From Zygnema cylindricum (lineage: Eukaryota; Streptophyta; Zygnematophyceae; Zygnematales; Zygnemataceae), in the NCBI GenBank assembly GCA_037447655.1, contig JBBHKE010002248.1, positions 62,001 to 126,000 of the forward strand: 64,000 nucleotides of DNA. The letters run 5' to 3'. Every line of letters starts with the position of its first letter. The stretch's first letter is position 1. The position numbers were made by a program, and so were the translations under genes. The notes beneath the pieces were generated by a model. The model was given only the letters and a program-made list of their open reading frames with translations. It did not search any database and was not told the origin of the DNA. This document shows, piece by piece, positions 11,370 to 21,830 of this stretch.

Positions 11370-11830
11370 GTTATGTATGGAGAAAAAACTTGTCGAGTTA
11401 AAAATAATAACTATTGTTATCGACCTAATAGATATCGAACAGTGAGGTATCTCGATATGACGCTCCAAAACCAACAAAACATTATCGGTTGGAGACTAGT
11501 TCCTACAAATAGTATAAAATTTGTAGTACGGAAATATTGTGGAGATTTGGGTGAGCGATGGGCGGGGGGGAGTGGGGGTGTTTTTCAAAATTGTCCACAA
11601 TCCATTTTGTACCACGATACGGATTTTTAGTCGATAGTTATCGGTTGAATAATTATGGGTAATTCATCGCGAGAAATTGGAAATTTATTGCTTTAATTTT
11701 GATACCGATATATCGAACTAGTATGTCGACTATCGATATGTCAAAGAAAGTTACATATCCGTTATCAGCAAATGGCGACGAATACACAATACTACAAAAT
11801 ATAGTAGTTGTTGGCATAGGCATTACACAC
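11370..11830. repeat. TATCG-rich dispersed repeat, copy 1
   Basis: Dense in GATATCG, ATATCG and TTATCGG words. The block 'acatatccgttatcagcaaat' near 11752 recurs at about 14316 and 20836 with the same downstream context (AACACTA or similar). Confidence 0.5.
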
Positions 11831-12223
11831 ATCACGTATAGAAAGAACCATGCCACAAATGTGAAGCTTGTAAATTCCACCCGACGTAGTCCACGATCAA
11901 ATGGGGGAAGGAAAAATAGCTGCAAATTGTCCACGATGTTTGGGTTCCCACCAAGATGATGTCCTCTAGCATTAAACATTACATGGTGACCTATTTAGAT
12001 GATTACGCATGGATGATAATCATATACCTCAACTTACATGCTCTGAGTAAACTCAATGAGATTAATGAGACACTTAACAGAGACTTACTGTGAATAGTTG
12101 TTATTATTTGAATGACCCTAAATTTTGATCTTTAAACCTAAAATAGAATTAATATTACCTTTTTTTTTAACAACGCAATACAGTGTCAATCACACTACTA
12201 AAAGAAGTATTTTAATAACATAG

Positions 12224-13122
12224 TGAAACTCTGTGGCCACCATTAACCCACATAGTGTATAACGTATATAAGTCTTCTAGGATGATGCTTGCCCATTCCT
12301 CTTTCCCACTGAATAAGTACCGCTTTAGCACACAAATATTTTGACCAACCTCACCCTTGTGAGGGCCCGACTCCCTTGAGCCAAACACAAAAAAAATCAC
12401 TAAATATGCTCCCTTGAGCAATAAGTTATCAATGGTCAAAGATGGCCTTTATAGTTACAAGCTCTTTCACAGAGAGGTGGCTAAATTTCTCCTATTCCTA
12501 GTTTGCCTACTCAAAGCTACCTACTACTAAACCCTAAACCAATAGGAAGACTATACGGTACAAGAAGGTACATTGGCCGATGTACTTCTTGTACGGCCAT
12601 TGTACGACATGGCGTTAAACATGATGCTTGTCAAATCGGAAGCCATGGTTCCTCTTCCCATCTTCTCTGGTGTCCAATAATGTGGCGCCACGTGGCATCG
12701 CGTGACGCTATCTCCGCAAGCCGCCAAAATTTCATTATGGGTTGGCGGCTGTAGTGACGGCCGTCCTATCAAATGTATTGACACGGTTCAGATTCGCGAC
12801 CGTGCATGAATCGTTTCACATGCGCCTCTTTGTCAATTTGTTTTGTTTAACGAATTAGCACTCGCGTAACTATTTATACAACGTCAAACCCATTTGGCGT
12901 GCTAGTTCTCCAGTGACTTAATGGATAGGGCCGCGTGCTCCTTCGAGATCATTCAGGACCTCGGATCATATCCGGTCGAGTCCAAATTTTTGGTAAAGTG
13001 TCCCCTATTCCAGTCTGCCAACTTCCAACCAAGGAGGCAACCCTAGTTTTCTCGTATCCTCTCTCTCTCTTTAGAGTCTAACTAAAATAGATAAGTGAAC
13101 TATTTATTAATCCTTTTCAACA
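12224..13122 (-). repeat. Solo Ty1/copia LTR, minus orientation
   Basis: On the minus strand it starts TGTTGAAAAGG at 13122, like the 57463 and 61060 LTRs, and ends at a CA at 12225-12224. It has the G-box GCCACGTGGC (near 12685), a long GTAC hairpin (12558-12594, 15-bp arms with one bulge) and the antisense tRNA-like block (12911-12983). No internal region is attached. Flanking five-mers (catag, cgtac) do not match. Confidence 0.7.
12558..12594. promoter_or_regulatory. GTAC inverted-repeat hairpin in LTR
   Basis: GTACAAGAAGGTACAT and ATGTACTTCTTGTAC pair around a short TGGCCG loop. It contains four GTAC tetramers. Related, less perfect arrangements sit at the same place in the other copia LTRs. 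Confidence 0.6.
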
Positions 13123-14864
13123 CGTACTTTAGGGAACATGCCAACCTGTTCGTTTAGCGCTCGTTGTTTTGTACAAAATTACATATAAATGTCACATAAT
13201 GGCATCAAATCTTAAAAGCACATCATAATTTTATCGATCGTAATTGTGATATGGGAAGTTAGTTCTCTCATGTTCAAAATGTCGAATGTGGGAGCACTGA
13301 CTTTAGCGGCTACGCTTTCGGGATGTGTACCCAGTTTAGTACATTGCTAATAGGTATTACTCTTATACAAAAATGATTGTAAACGTTAATTTAGTGTTAG
13401 TAACCGTGTTATGTGTTTTTTAGTCAAGAAAAAAAATGGCATTATTAATAATTTTGGCACTTAACGCCAATTTTTGTGTCGATTTTGTAGAGTTTACGTT
13501 GAGTAGTCGTCAATACATTTTAAACACAAGTGTAATTCATTGATAATATTCGCAAAAATACTTATTTCTTGGGTTTGGGGATGGTACGAAACATGTACAT
13601 TTGAGAAAAAATCAACTGTATTTTTTTGTTTCTTTACGCTCTTTTATGTTTATATTATGTATATTTCTCACCTTTTCTTGCGGCTAATTGGTAGTGAATG
13701 TTAATTTACATGCGCAATGTAGTTAATATTTGTAAAAATGTGATGTTCGTGGATGTTTTGTACGAAAACGAGAATATCGTACATAACACTAATTTTGTCG
13801 GACATAACATAAAGTGGTTAACATTAAATACAAAATTTATATATTTTAGCGTTATTTTTTATTTTTATGCTAATAACACTAATTTATTATTTTGGCGCGA
13901 AAAATGCCATGACACAATTATCATTATCAACACCAATAATGATAAACGTGTAGTGTTTATACAGGATATTTTTTTACCGGGTTAAATTTATCGGTTATTG
14001 AATTGTAAGGGATGTCGTATATCGCTCAAGAACTAATAAGAACTATTGCCGATAATTATCAGTTAGGGGGGGTGGTCCGTACGAATAGTTCGAAAATATG
14101 TTACAGATATAAAGTACAGAATGACTACAAAATTATCACGGCGGGGGTGGATGGCTTGGCTTCTTGATTTTTTTTTCACAATTCATATTGTACCACAGTA
14201 TGGAGTTATTGGCCCAATATTTATAGGTAATATTCCGAAATACATCCAAAATTAATCACGATAATTTCTTACCAATATGTTGAGCTAATGTATTGATTGT
14301 AGGTAGGTAAAAAAAGTCACATATCGGTTGTCAGCAAATGGCTATCCACAACACTATAAACTAGGGTTGTGTATGCCAATTAGTATTTTTGTTTTGTTGG
14401 TTGCAATAGATCATTAACCCCAAAATTGCGATAATACATAGTAGTAGTGTTGTGTCTCGAGTAAAACCTTATTGTGATAAACTAGATATTCGATATGTCG
14501 AATATATAACGATCAGAGGGCTTGATCTATTGCTCCGGGACCTAAAAATAAAACCGCTATGCATTTGATAGGATGTGTGGACCGTAGAGATTTAGCACGG
14601 ACAATAGTACGATAAATCTCAAGGTAAATAGTAGGGAAGGTCCCTTCCCCCCTCTCCCCCCCGGGCGGGTGGGGGCGCGCCGCATGGGTGGAGGAGGGGG
14701 GTTTGGGTTACCGCAATAAAAATATATCGCAATATCGGCAAGGATATCGCATAAATATCGTAATATTGAGATTTTCAATTTATCTAAGCGATATATTGAT
14801 TATTGAGGACCAAAAATTAGGTGCATGTCGAGTATCGGCAAGGGGGCTTTGATAAAGCACCCAA
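13123..14864. other. Intergenic DNA with TATCG-rich repeat, copy 2
   Basis: No gene was recognised. 14040-14830 shares words and the block 'tcacatatcggttgtcagcaaat' with the repeats near 11.7 and 20.8 kb. A C- and G-rich homopolymeric stretch lies at 14641-14700. Confidence 0.45.
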
Positions 14865-15080
14865 CACCGCAAATCGCTATTAGTGTTAATGTTTTTTTTG
14901 CCACTTAAAGCATCTTTTCTCCGTGCACACTTGTTAGATTATGGATCTGACGGTGCCGATTGAAAGGTAAGATTCTCAGCTTCCGATTGGCGGTCTCAAA
15001 CTGAAAATTGGACATGTGTGTACGGAGAAAAGATGTTGTAAGCGGCAATAAAATGTCAACACTAATAGCGATTCACTGTG
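14865..15080. mobile_element. MITE-like element with long imperfect terminal inverted repeats
   Basis: The left end (CACCGCAAATCGCTATTAGT) pairs with the right end (ACTAATAGCGATTCACTGTG). Complementarity continues for about 65 bases, including CATCTTTTCTCCGTGCACAC on the left against GTGTGTACGGAGAAAAGATG on the right. No coding capacity. It shares the AATCGCTATTAG terminal core with the element at 20924-21150. Confidence 0.7.
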
Positions 15081-15180
15081 TACAGTACAGTACTGTACAT
15101 AGCACATACTGTACTGTAATCAGTACAGTACGGTAGTCAGTACAATTTTGTATAGTACTGTATGTACTATGCTGTAGTTT
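15062..15180. repeat. Cluster of GTAC/AGTACT palindromic words
   Basis: Repeated CAGTACAGTACTGTAC-type words in about 120 bp, next to the right end of the MITE. Confidence 0.55.
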
Positions 15181-16190
15181 GAGAACATCAATACAGATGG
15201 ACGGTGAAGATTTACTCAACAATGTGCATTGTGACCGTACGCGCGATTTTGGACTACAGTACGGTCTGGACTTTGGGCAGTTGAATCTTTCCCTGAATTC
15301 TCAAAACGGAACTGACGAGACCCGCGAAGTCCTAAAAAATATGCTGGATCCATAAAGAATCTATATATCTGTAGCCTGTAGGGGCAGGATTTGATCAGAA
15401 GTCGACAAGTGGCATCTGTCCGAGATCCCATTTGATAATCTCCAGCCAATCTCGATGGCCTTTGGCAAACACGTGAGCAAGTAAAATTCCAGCATTGTTG
15501 GAAAGTACACAATAAGGATTACGTGGCATTGCTACATGTTGTCGCACAGAGAAGCTGGTCGTCGCCGTCCGTCGCCCGGTTTTCCGCGGAACCCTTCCAA
15601 CTGCTGAGACGCTCTGATTGGCTGCTATCTCCGCCTTTCCCGTTATGCCCTTCCCCTCTTATTCACTTTTACTTTTTACTTTTCTTCCTCTCTCCTCCTC
15701 CCGTTTGAAAACGTTTCACTCATCTTGAAATTGTACGAAAAAACTATACGAAAAAAAAGGAAACTTTTTTGAATCTCATATTATTTACTACGTGGCAGAA
15801 AATTATTGGCTATAAGTTTCGAATGCTATCCAGGTCAGCTTCGCCTGTCCTACACATTCATCTACGCTATATTGTGACATATGTTTTTTTACTCTTGTTT
15901 TTCGCAATTCCGTACTATGAAAGATTCTGTACTTTTTGTAGCTTCAACGCCTCCATACTTTTTGGAGCTGACAATGACGGTCCGATCTTCTTGGCGTAAA
16001 AACCGCACAACACTGAACTTAATAACCAGTAAATCCACGCCTTCCGTACATATCTGAACCCTAGAAAATCTTCAAAGACACCCGTATTTTATTTATTCAT
16101 ACTCAATTCTGGAAGTCAATGTTTCTCGTCCGTCCGTTCAATATTTCATTATTCTGGATTCTCTGCACACGAACGACGTCATAGCACATT
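15181..16190. other. Intergenic DNA upstream of pyruvate kinase
   Basis: No supported gene. Short open frames occur, without recognisable protein features. Confidence 0.4.
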
Positions 16191-16196
16191 TGAAAA

Positions 16197-16324
16197 GTAC
16201 ATCCTATAAAGTACACCTTGTACATTCATCCACATCCAGAAAGTACATCCAGACAGTTAAAAAGTACGGGAATATCTTCCAGTAATCTTTGAGTACTTTA
16301 TGTACTTTCCGACGACCTTATAAA
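16197..16324 (+). promoter_or_regulatory. Pyruvate kinase promoter: seven GTAC motifs and a TATA box
   Basis: GTAC occurs at 16197, 16211, 16220, 16243, 16264, 16293 and 16302, followed by TATAAA at 16319-16324, about 270 bases before the start codon. GTAC is the core recognised by plant and green-algal SBP-domain factors; that they act here is inference. Confidence 0.55.
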
Positions 16325-16591
16325 TGTAAACATTCGAACGTGTCTTTTGTCACCGTTACAACTTTCAAGTTCAAAAACTTCAAATATTCTTTTCTACAGT
16401 GGAACTTGCAGCTTGAATCTTGCAGCTTGAAGCAAGGAGGTTTGATTGAGATTCTTCCTCCAGTTTTTTTGTCTTATTCGACGAAACAAAAACCTAAAGG
16501 AAATTAAAAGCAGTTGAGTTTCTTTATTCGTCCACTTATTATTCACCGAAACGAAACCCTAAAAATTTGAAAACAAAACTTTTTTCCAATC

Positions 16592-19500
16592 ATGGCTGCC
16601 ATTTCTCCAGCTCAACTCATTTCTCCGTCTGTCATCACTTCTTCCGTACATTCCGTACGCTCCTTACAAAGAAGCATCCGTTCAGTGTCGAGTGAGACTT
16701 CAGCTTCTGCCACGTGGCAGAAATTTGAAGGACTGAGGCAGTTAAAAGAACACTCGGATATATGTCAGTTCCGTAAAAAAACTGGTGTATCTTTGAGAAA
16801 TGACAATTCTAGGGTTAAGGATATGGTTAGGGTTAAGGCTGGAGTCTCTGGAATCAAAAGTATGAGGTCTTTGGAACAACTGGTACCTGTCACTCCGGAG
16901 GATACAAAATCAGTGAATGGTCTTCAGCCAATGAGGTTTGTTTTTTGATTTTAAAATTTTTTCTTACATTCATTTTTATGTTCTCTTATGTTTTATGATT
17001 TAGTTTTAGTGACATTTTTATTTACTTTTTTACTTGTTTTTCATGATTTTCAATGTTTTTTCCGTTTTTTTATGGTTTTCTTTGTTTTTCTATGTTTTTT
17101 CCTTTTCTTGTTTGTTTATTTAATGGTTTTTCCACATCCTTTTTTTTCTATCTTTCATGTTTTTAGTTTTCTGTTTAATTTTTTGCTTTTTCTTTCTTTT
17201 TCTTTTTTGTTTCATATTTTTTTTGGCTTTTTGTTTTTTTTTATGTTTATTGAGTTTCTAATTTCATGAATTAATTTTTGGTACAGCGGTTACTAAAGCC
17301 GTTTTTGTTTACTTTATGATGGAGTTTTTTTATTTTATTAATTCCTGTTTTGCAAGTGGGGGAGGGAGAGAGGGGGGGAGGGGTAGTGGGGGGGAGGAAA
17401 AGGGAGGGGGGGTGAGGGGGAGGAGAATGGAGTATGGTGTTGATTTTTTGAAGATGTTGTCTCCGAGCATCTGTTTTTTTGTTTTTTTCTTTTATTTTTT
17501 GTCAACTCAATTTCTCCACAATTTTTATTTTCACATTTTGTGTTGTTTTTGTTCTAATTCTACATTCTTTTATTATTTTACCTTTTCTCCACATTAAAAA
17601 AAAAATCCGACATTTCTTTTTGTTATTTGTATTTCCAGATTTTTAGTCGACTGTGTGTGTGTGTGTGTGTGTTTTTTTTCTTTTTTTTTCATCGATTTGT
17701 GAGGATGAGAAAAAAGGGGAAATACAAAAGTAGAAAGAAAAGTAAGGGAAAAAAAACAAGCGAAAAAGATATGGGGAGGGGGGGGGAAGGCAAAACAAAC
17801 AGCAAACTTATAAAATGAAGTAGTTGAAAATTGTGGAAATATATTATAAATATACTATATTATGTATGTATATTTCTGTGTTTATTGGTTTTTTTACGAC
17901 CCTTATCTTGCGAGGTTATATGAGATTTCTTCAAAACAGGTGCATTTTTTTGTAGTTTTTTTTCCTGATCCCGTTTTCAAATGCATAGACTGCATTTTTT
18001 GGCTCAAGTTCTGTGTGTTTTTTTTTTTTGTTTCTTTTCTCTTTTTTTCTTCTTTCTTTTCTGGAGACTGTTTTATTAACCTTTTTTTTTCTACTATTTG
18101 TTTCCACTTAGTTAAAAAAAAATTACTTAAAAGAGTTTGTTGGTGTATACATATTTTTCCTGTATTTTACCTGTTGTCTAATGCTACATTTTTTAATTTC
18201 TCTTTTTTTTTGTCTTAAGCTGTTATATAATACGTTCATTTTTTATTTTTTTTTCCCTTTTTTTTTCCTAGTTGTGTACTGTATTAATTTTTTTCAAGTT
18301 GATTCTTCAAAACTTCATTCTTGATTTTTTTCTTAATACATTCATTGTTTATTTCTTTTTTTTTTAATTTCTTTTTGTTTTTTCTATTTTAATTTTTTGC
18401 TTTTTCTTTTCGTTTTCCTTGAGCTGTATTTTAATCTAGTTTAACTATTTTCACTTTTATTTTTTCAAAAATATAAATTCATGAAGTCATTCATTCCCTT
18501 TTTTTCTTTTCTTGAACCCCTCCCTATTTTCTTTCTTATTTTCTTGACTTTTTTCTAAAAGCTTTTTATTTTTTCAGGATTATTACATTTCATTCCAGTC
18601 TGTTTTTTTTTTCCAGGAATATGACTTATTTAATCTGTTTCTTAATTATTCATAATTCTATTCAATCATGTTTGTTATTCGAGATTATTGCTTGTTCAAT
18701 TATGCTTGTCAATTCAAAATTTTCTTTGTTATTTCAAAAATTTGTTTGTTGTCTATTTGTTGATTCGTATTTTTTCAATTCAGAATTTAAATAAACTTTG
18801 CCCAAAATTCTCCTGTTTTTTTTTTTTTGCTCAACAATGCTAGGTTTTTTTATGTTATCTTTTTTTTTTTTAATTTTATTATATAAATATTATATATACT
18901 TCATTTACTTAAATCTACTCAATTTGTTTTTTCAAGATTCAGCTTGTCTTTTCACTTTCTTCATTTTATTATTTATTTTATTTTTACTATTTTGTAATTC
19001 TGCAACTAAATTTGCACCGGAAAACAGCAAACATTTTCTCAAGTTTCCTTCACCGAAAAAATCCATTTCTTACATTCTTTTTCTCCCAACCGCAATATAT
19101 TTTTTCTTTTTCTTTTCTAATCGTTATTTATTATTTTCTAGTCCTTGCTTTTTTTTTCCTATTATTACTAAAAAAAAAAAATGTTTTTTTTTTTGTTGTT
19201 GGTTACAGATATACGTACGACGAACAATTAAAATCTTCGCAAGATTCATTTACCGAAGAAATTCAAATGCCGGATATTTTCCACCAGCCCCGATTGGCCT
19301 GGTCTCAACCCACTTTTCAAAGAAAAACCAAAATAGTGTGTACTATTGGGCCCACGAGGTGAAGATAGACCTTTTTTTTTTTCACATTTTTGCTTTTATT
19401 TTTTTTTATATATATAAATACATATATATTTTTTATAAATAAATAAATTTTTGGCCCGCAAGGTGAAGAGAGAGAGAGAGTTACTTTTTTTTTGTTTTTT

Positions 19501-20183
19501 GGATGGGTTTTTTTTTTTTTTTTTATCGGTATGATTGTTTTTTTTAATTTTTCCTTTTCTGTATATAAGTAAATATTTTGCACCACAAGTCAAGTAAATG
19601 CTACTTTTTTTTTTTGCTTTATGTATGTTATTTTTTGTATTTTTTATCGCTGTATTTTTTTCTTTTTTGTTTTTTCTTTTCTATACGTAAATAAACATTT
19701 GGCATTTGGTATTTGGCATTTGGGTTTCATTTATAATGTGTATAATATATAAGATGTAATTCTATAAATTCTTTATGTTTTTTTTTGCAGTAATACGTAG
19801 AAAATAATCTCTAACTTTATACAAAGTATGTTCATAAATTCTTTGTTATTTTGTACGTTTTTAACGTATTTCGTGCAGTAATAAGAGGGAATCAATATTT
19901 TAACTTGCCGAGGTTGGAATGAATGTGCCTCAAAAACCTGAATTTTTATCTTTATATAAAACATTACCATATGTTTTTTACCGTTGTTTCGTGTGATTAT
20001 TGTGGTTTTTTGTGCAGTAATACGAGGGAATTGATATTACAACTTGCCGAGGCGGGAATGAATGTGGCTCGGCTGAATATGAGTCACGGAGACCACTCGA
20101 GTCATTTGGAAGTTATAAAACTTGTGAGAGAGTATAACGAGCAACCTGGCTCAAATGTTATCGCCATTATGCTCGACACCAAG
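16592..20183 (+). CDS. Plastid-type pyruvate kinase, 5' three exons only
   Basis: Would convert phosphoenolpyruvate and ADP to pyruvate and ATP. Exons: 16592-16935, 19209-19358, 20018-20183. All junctions are GT-AG with consistent phases (2, 2, 0), giving 220 residues. The N-terminus is rich in Ser, Ala and basic residues and has few acidic ones, like a plastid transit peptide. The kinase domain begins with KTKIVCTIGPT in exon 2. Exon 3 gives NTRELILQLAEAGMNVARLN, the MSHGDH substrate-site motif and IMLDTK, which normally continues GPE. The next exon was not found before the convergent YIF1 gene at 22.9 kb, so about the last 350 residues of the enzyme are missing. Either the gene is truncated or it has a very long intron. 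Introns 1 and 2 are strongly T-rich. Confidence 0.85.
16936..19208 (+). other. T-rich intron 1 of pyruvate kinase
   Basis: A 2.27-kb intron between donor AG|GTTTG and acceptor TTACAG|A. It is almost entirely T-rich on the coding strand, with a (GT)n run near 17654 and G-rich islands at 17355-17430 and 17770-17790. Open frames here are Phe/Leu-rich artefacts of composition. Confidence 0.8.
19359..19700 (+). repeat. Duplicated exon 2 donor segments in intron 2
   Basis: The exon 2 end, GGGCCCACGAG|GTGAAG, recurs as TTGGCCCGCAAGGTGAAG (19451-19468) and more weakly as TTTGCACCACAAGTCAAG (19577-19594). The copies are preceded by similar TATA(T/C)(A/G)TAAATA runs. The second copy keeps a usable GT donor. 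Confidence 0.65.
19785..19935 (+). repeat. Decoy copies of the exon 3 acceptor and exon start
   Basis: The true acceptor GTGCAG|TAATACGAGGGAATTG (exon start 20018) is preceded by GTGCAG|TAATAAGAGGGAATC (19879) and TTGCAG|TAATACGTAGAAAAT (19791). The 19879 copy matches exon 3 for about 50 bases (ACTTGCCGAGGTTGGAATGA against ACTTGCCGAGGCGGGAATGA). Used in the gene's phase it gives an early stop. Confidence 0.8.
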
Positions 20184-20923
20184 GTATTTAAAAGTTTCTA
20201 TGTATGTGAAATTGGTGATTTGGCAAGATATGAAAAATTGAGAATTTGGGAATTCAATTTTTAACATTATGACATTTAATTGATTATGTATGATGGTAAA
20301 TTGAGGCATTAGAGACTTGTATGTTAATGCCTCTAAGCTGGACTAAAAATAGGACCAAGAAATATCAAATATGTCATAAATAACGCCATGTAATGTATAT
20401 GGAATCTGCGACAATAGCTCATAATCGTCCAAAATTCAACTTATGCATTTATATTGCCCGACCTTATTTAAGATCGTTTGCAAAATGGATTGAAAAGGCA
20501 TTAAAGTAAAAAGGTAGTGTCAAAAGGACATTCAGGAAGGGTATGGGAGCGTGGAACCCAAGCAAAGCCCCCTTAACTTAGAAATAATCAAAGAAAAAAC
20601 TTGATTTTTTACCGAAATCGGGGGAAAGGGGGTCCGCTGCACGTCCGGGGAGTAACACGTACAGTTGTGTACTGGCCGTACATTTTTCTGTACGGTCCGT
20701 ACAGCTATCGCTGATGTTATTGATATCGGTGATATCGCCGATAATAACCGATAAATATCGGTTATTTATCGGCGATAACACCGATAACGATATATCGTAC
20801 CAATATATCGATTATCGGGTTCCCGAAAAAAGGTCCATATCGGTTATCGCCAAATCCTTACCAATACAAAACACTATTATTTTGTCTTTGGAAAACTACA
20901 GTGGGCCAAAAAGTTGCAAGATT
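20184..20923. repeat. Intergenic DNA with TATCG-rich repeat, copy 3
   Basis: No further pyruvate kinase exon was recognised. 20700-20880 is dense in CGATATC and TTATCGG words and shares 'catatcggttatcgccaaat' with the copies near 11.75 and 14.3 kb. It also has GTAC motifs at 20660-20705. Confidence 0.5.
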
Positions 20924-21150
20924 CAGTACACCGCCAATCGCTATTAGCGTTGTGTACGCTAATCCCGTCCCGTTTTTTTTTGTTTTTATTCTCAAATAGA
21001 ATTCTCCACACTATTTAAAAAAAGCCCTAATTCCTAATTAGAGTAATCGATTTCTTCCAAAATTTCCAAATTCCCAATTAGCGTACACCACGCTAAATAA
21101 TAGTATACGCTAATCAAACCTACACGCTAATAGCGATTGGCGGTGTACTG
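20924..21150. mobile_element. 227-bp MITE with perfect 27-bp terminal inverted repeats
   Basis: Left repeat 20924-20950 begins CAGTACACCGCCAATCGC; right repeat 21124-21150 is its exact reverse complement over 27 bases. The interior is noncoding. If the ends are taken as CACCGCC...GGCGGTG, the element is flanked by TA on both sides, as for Tc1/mariner-type insertions. The ATCGCTATTAG core is shared with the element at 14865-15080. Confidence 0.8.
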
Positions 21151-21232
21151 TACAATGACTAAATTCATAATACAATTTAAGATGTGGTAGCATGCATCCC
21201 GCGACATCCTTTCCGTACCATTGACAATTCAA

Positions 21233-21830
21233 CATAAGTACTTAGAAAGAAGCCAAAAGCGTGTGCTTTCCAGAAGTACCGCCCTCAAATGTTTCATTTT
21301 GCCTACAACGTCATCACTGTTCTATTATTCAAACGCCACATTTATTCTTGTAGCCTTGAATGAAGAACCTATATGCTTTGTACGGCAGCTCCAAGGACGG
21401 AACTGTAAGTTCCATCAATGTTCCACATTTCACTTTTCCTTGGCACAAAAGACGAGCTGTCAACAAGAGAGAGATAGTACCTAAGTTTTCGTACAAAATG
21501 TACAGTATGCTCGAACCATGTACTTAAATTGTACGGAGCAGGAAGTCATGAACGAAGGAGTTTGACACATTTGTGGTTAGTAAATTATTATACGCAAATG
21601 TGAACACATAGAAGCCAAAAGTTTGTACTTTTCCAAAGTACAACCATCAATGTTTCGTCCAACGCCAGCGCTCTGTTTTATTATTCAAATACTAAGATCT
21701 CTAATTTATAGCCTTGAATTATAAACCTATGCTAGCAACTCCATAGAAGGAACCATGAGTCCCATCAATGTTTCACATTTTACTTTTCCACGACAACGAA
21801 CAGAACCACAGTCCGGCATGAAAAAGTTAC
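21233..21830. repeat. Diverged direct duplication, about 370-bp period
   Basis: Unit 1 (about 21240-21440) and unit 2 (about 21605-21790) share the blocks AGAAGCCAAAAG, TTTATTATTCAAA-like, ATAGCCTTGAATTATAAACC-like, and CCATCAATGTT(T/C)CACATTT. No coding frame is shared. Function unknown. Confidence 0.6.

Larger units (their letters stand above)
8667..12223. other. Intergenic DNA, no supported gene
   Basis: About 3.5 kb without a recognised gene. It contains A/T-rich stretches (9000-9400), scattered GTAC motifs (10150-10230) and part of a TATCG-rich dispersed repeat (11370-11830). A weak coding trace on the minus strand is listed separately. Confidence 0.5.

Noticed and set aside
14557-14778. 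Minus-strand frame with Gly/Pro/Arg-rich centre
   Set aside because: Driven by the C/G homopolymer stretch at 14641-14700 in repeat DNA.
17316-19442. Long Phe/Leu-rich open frames on the plus strand
   Set aside because: They are translations of T-rich intron 1 and intron 2 of pyruvate kinase; no protein-like composition outside the exon pieces.
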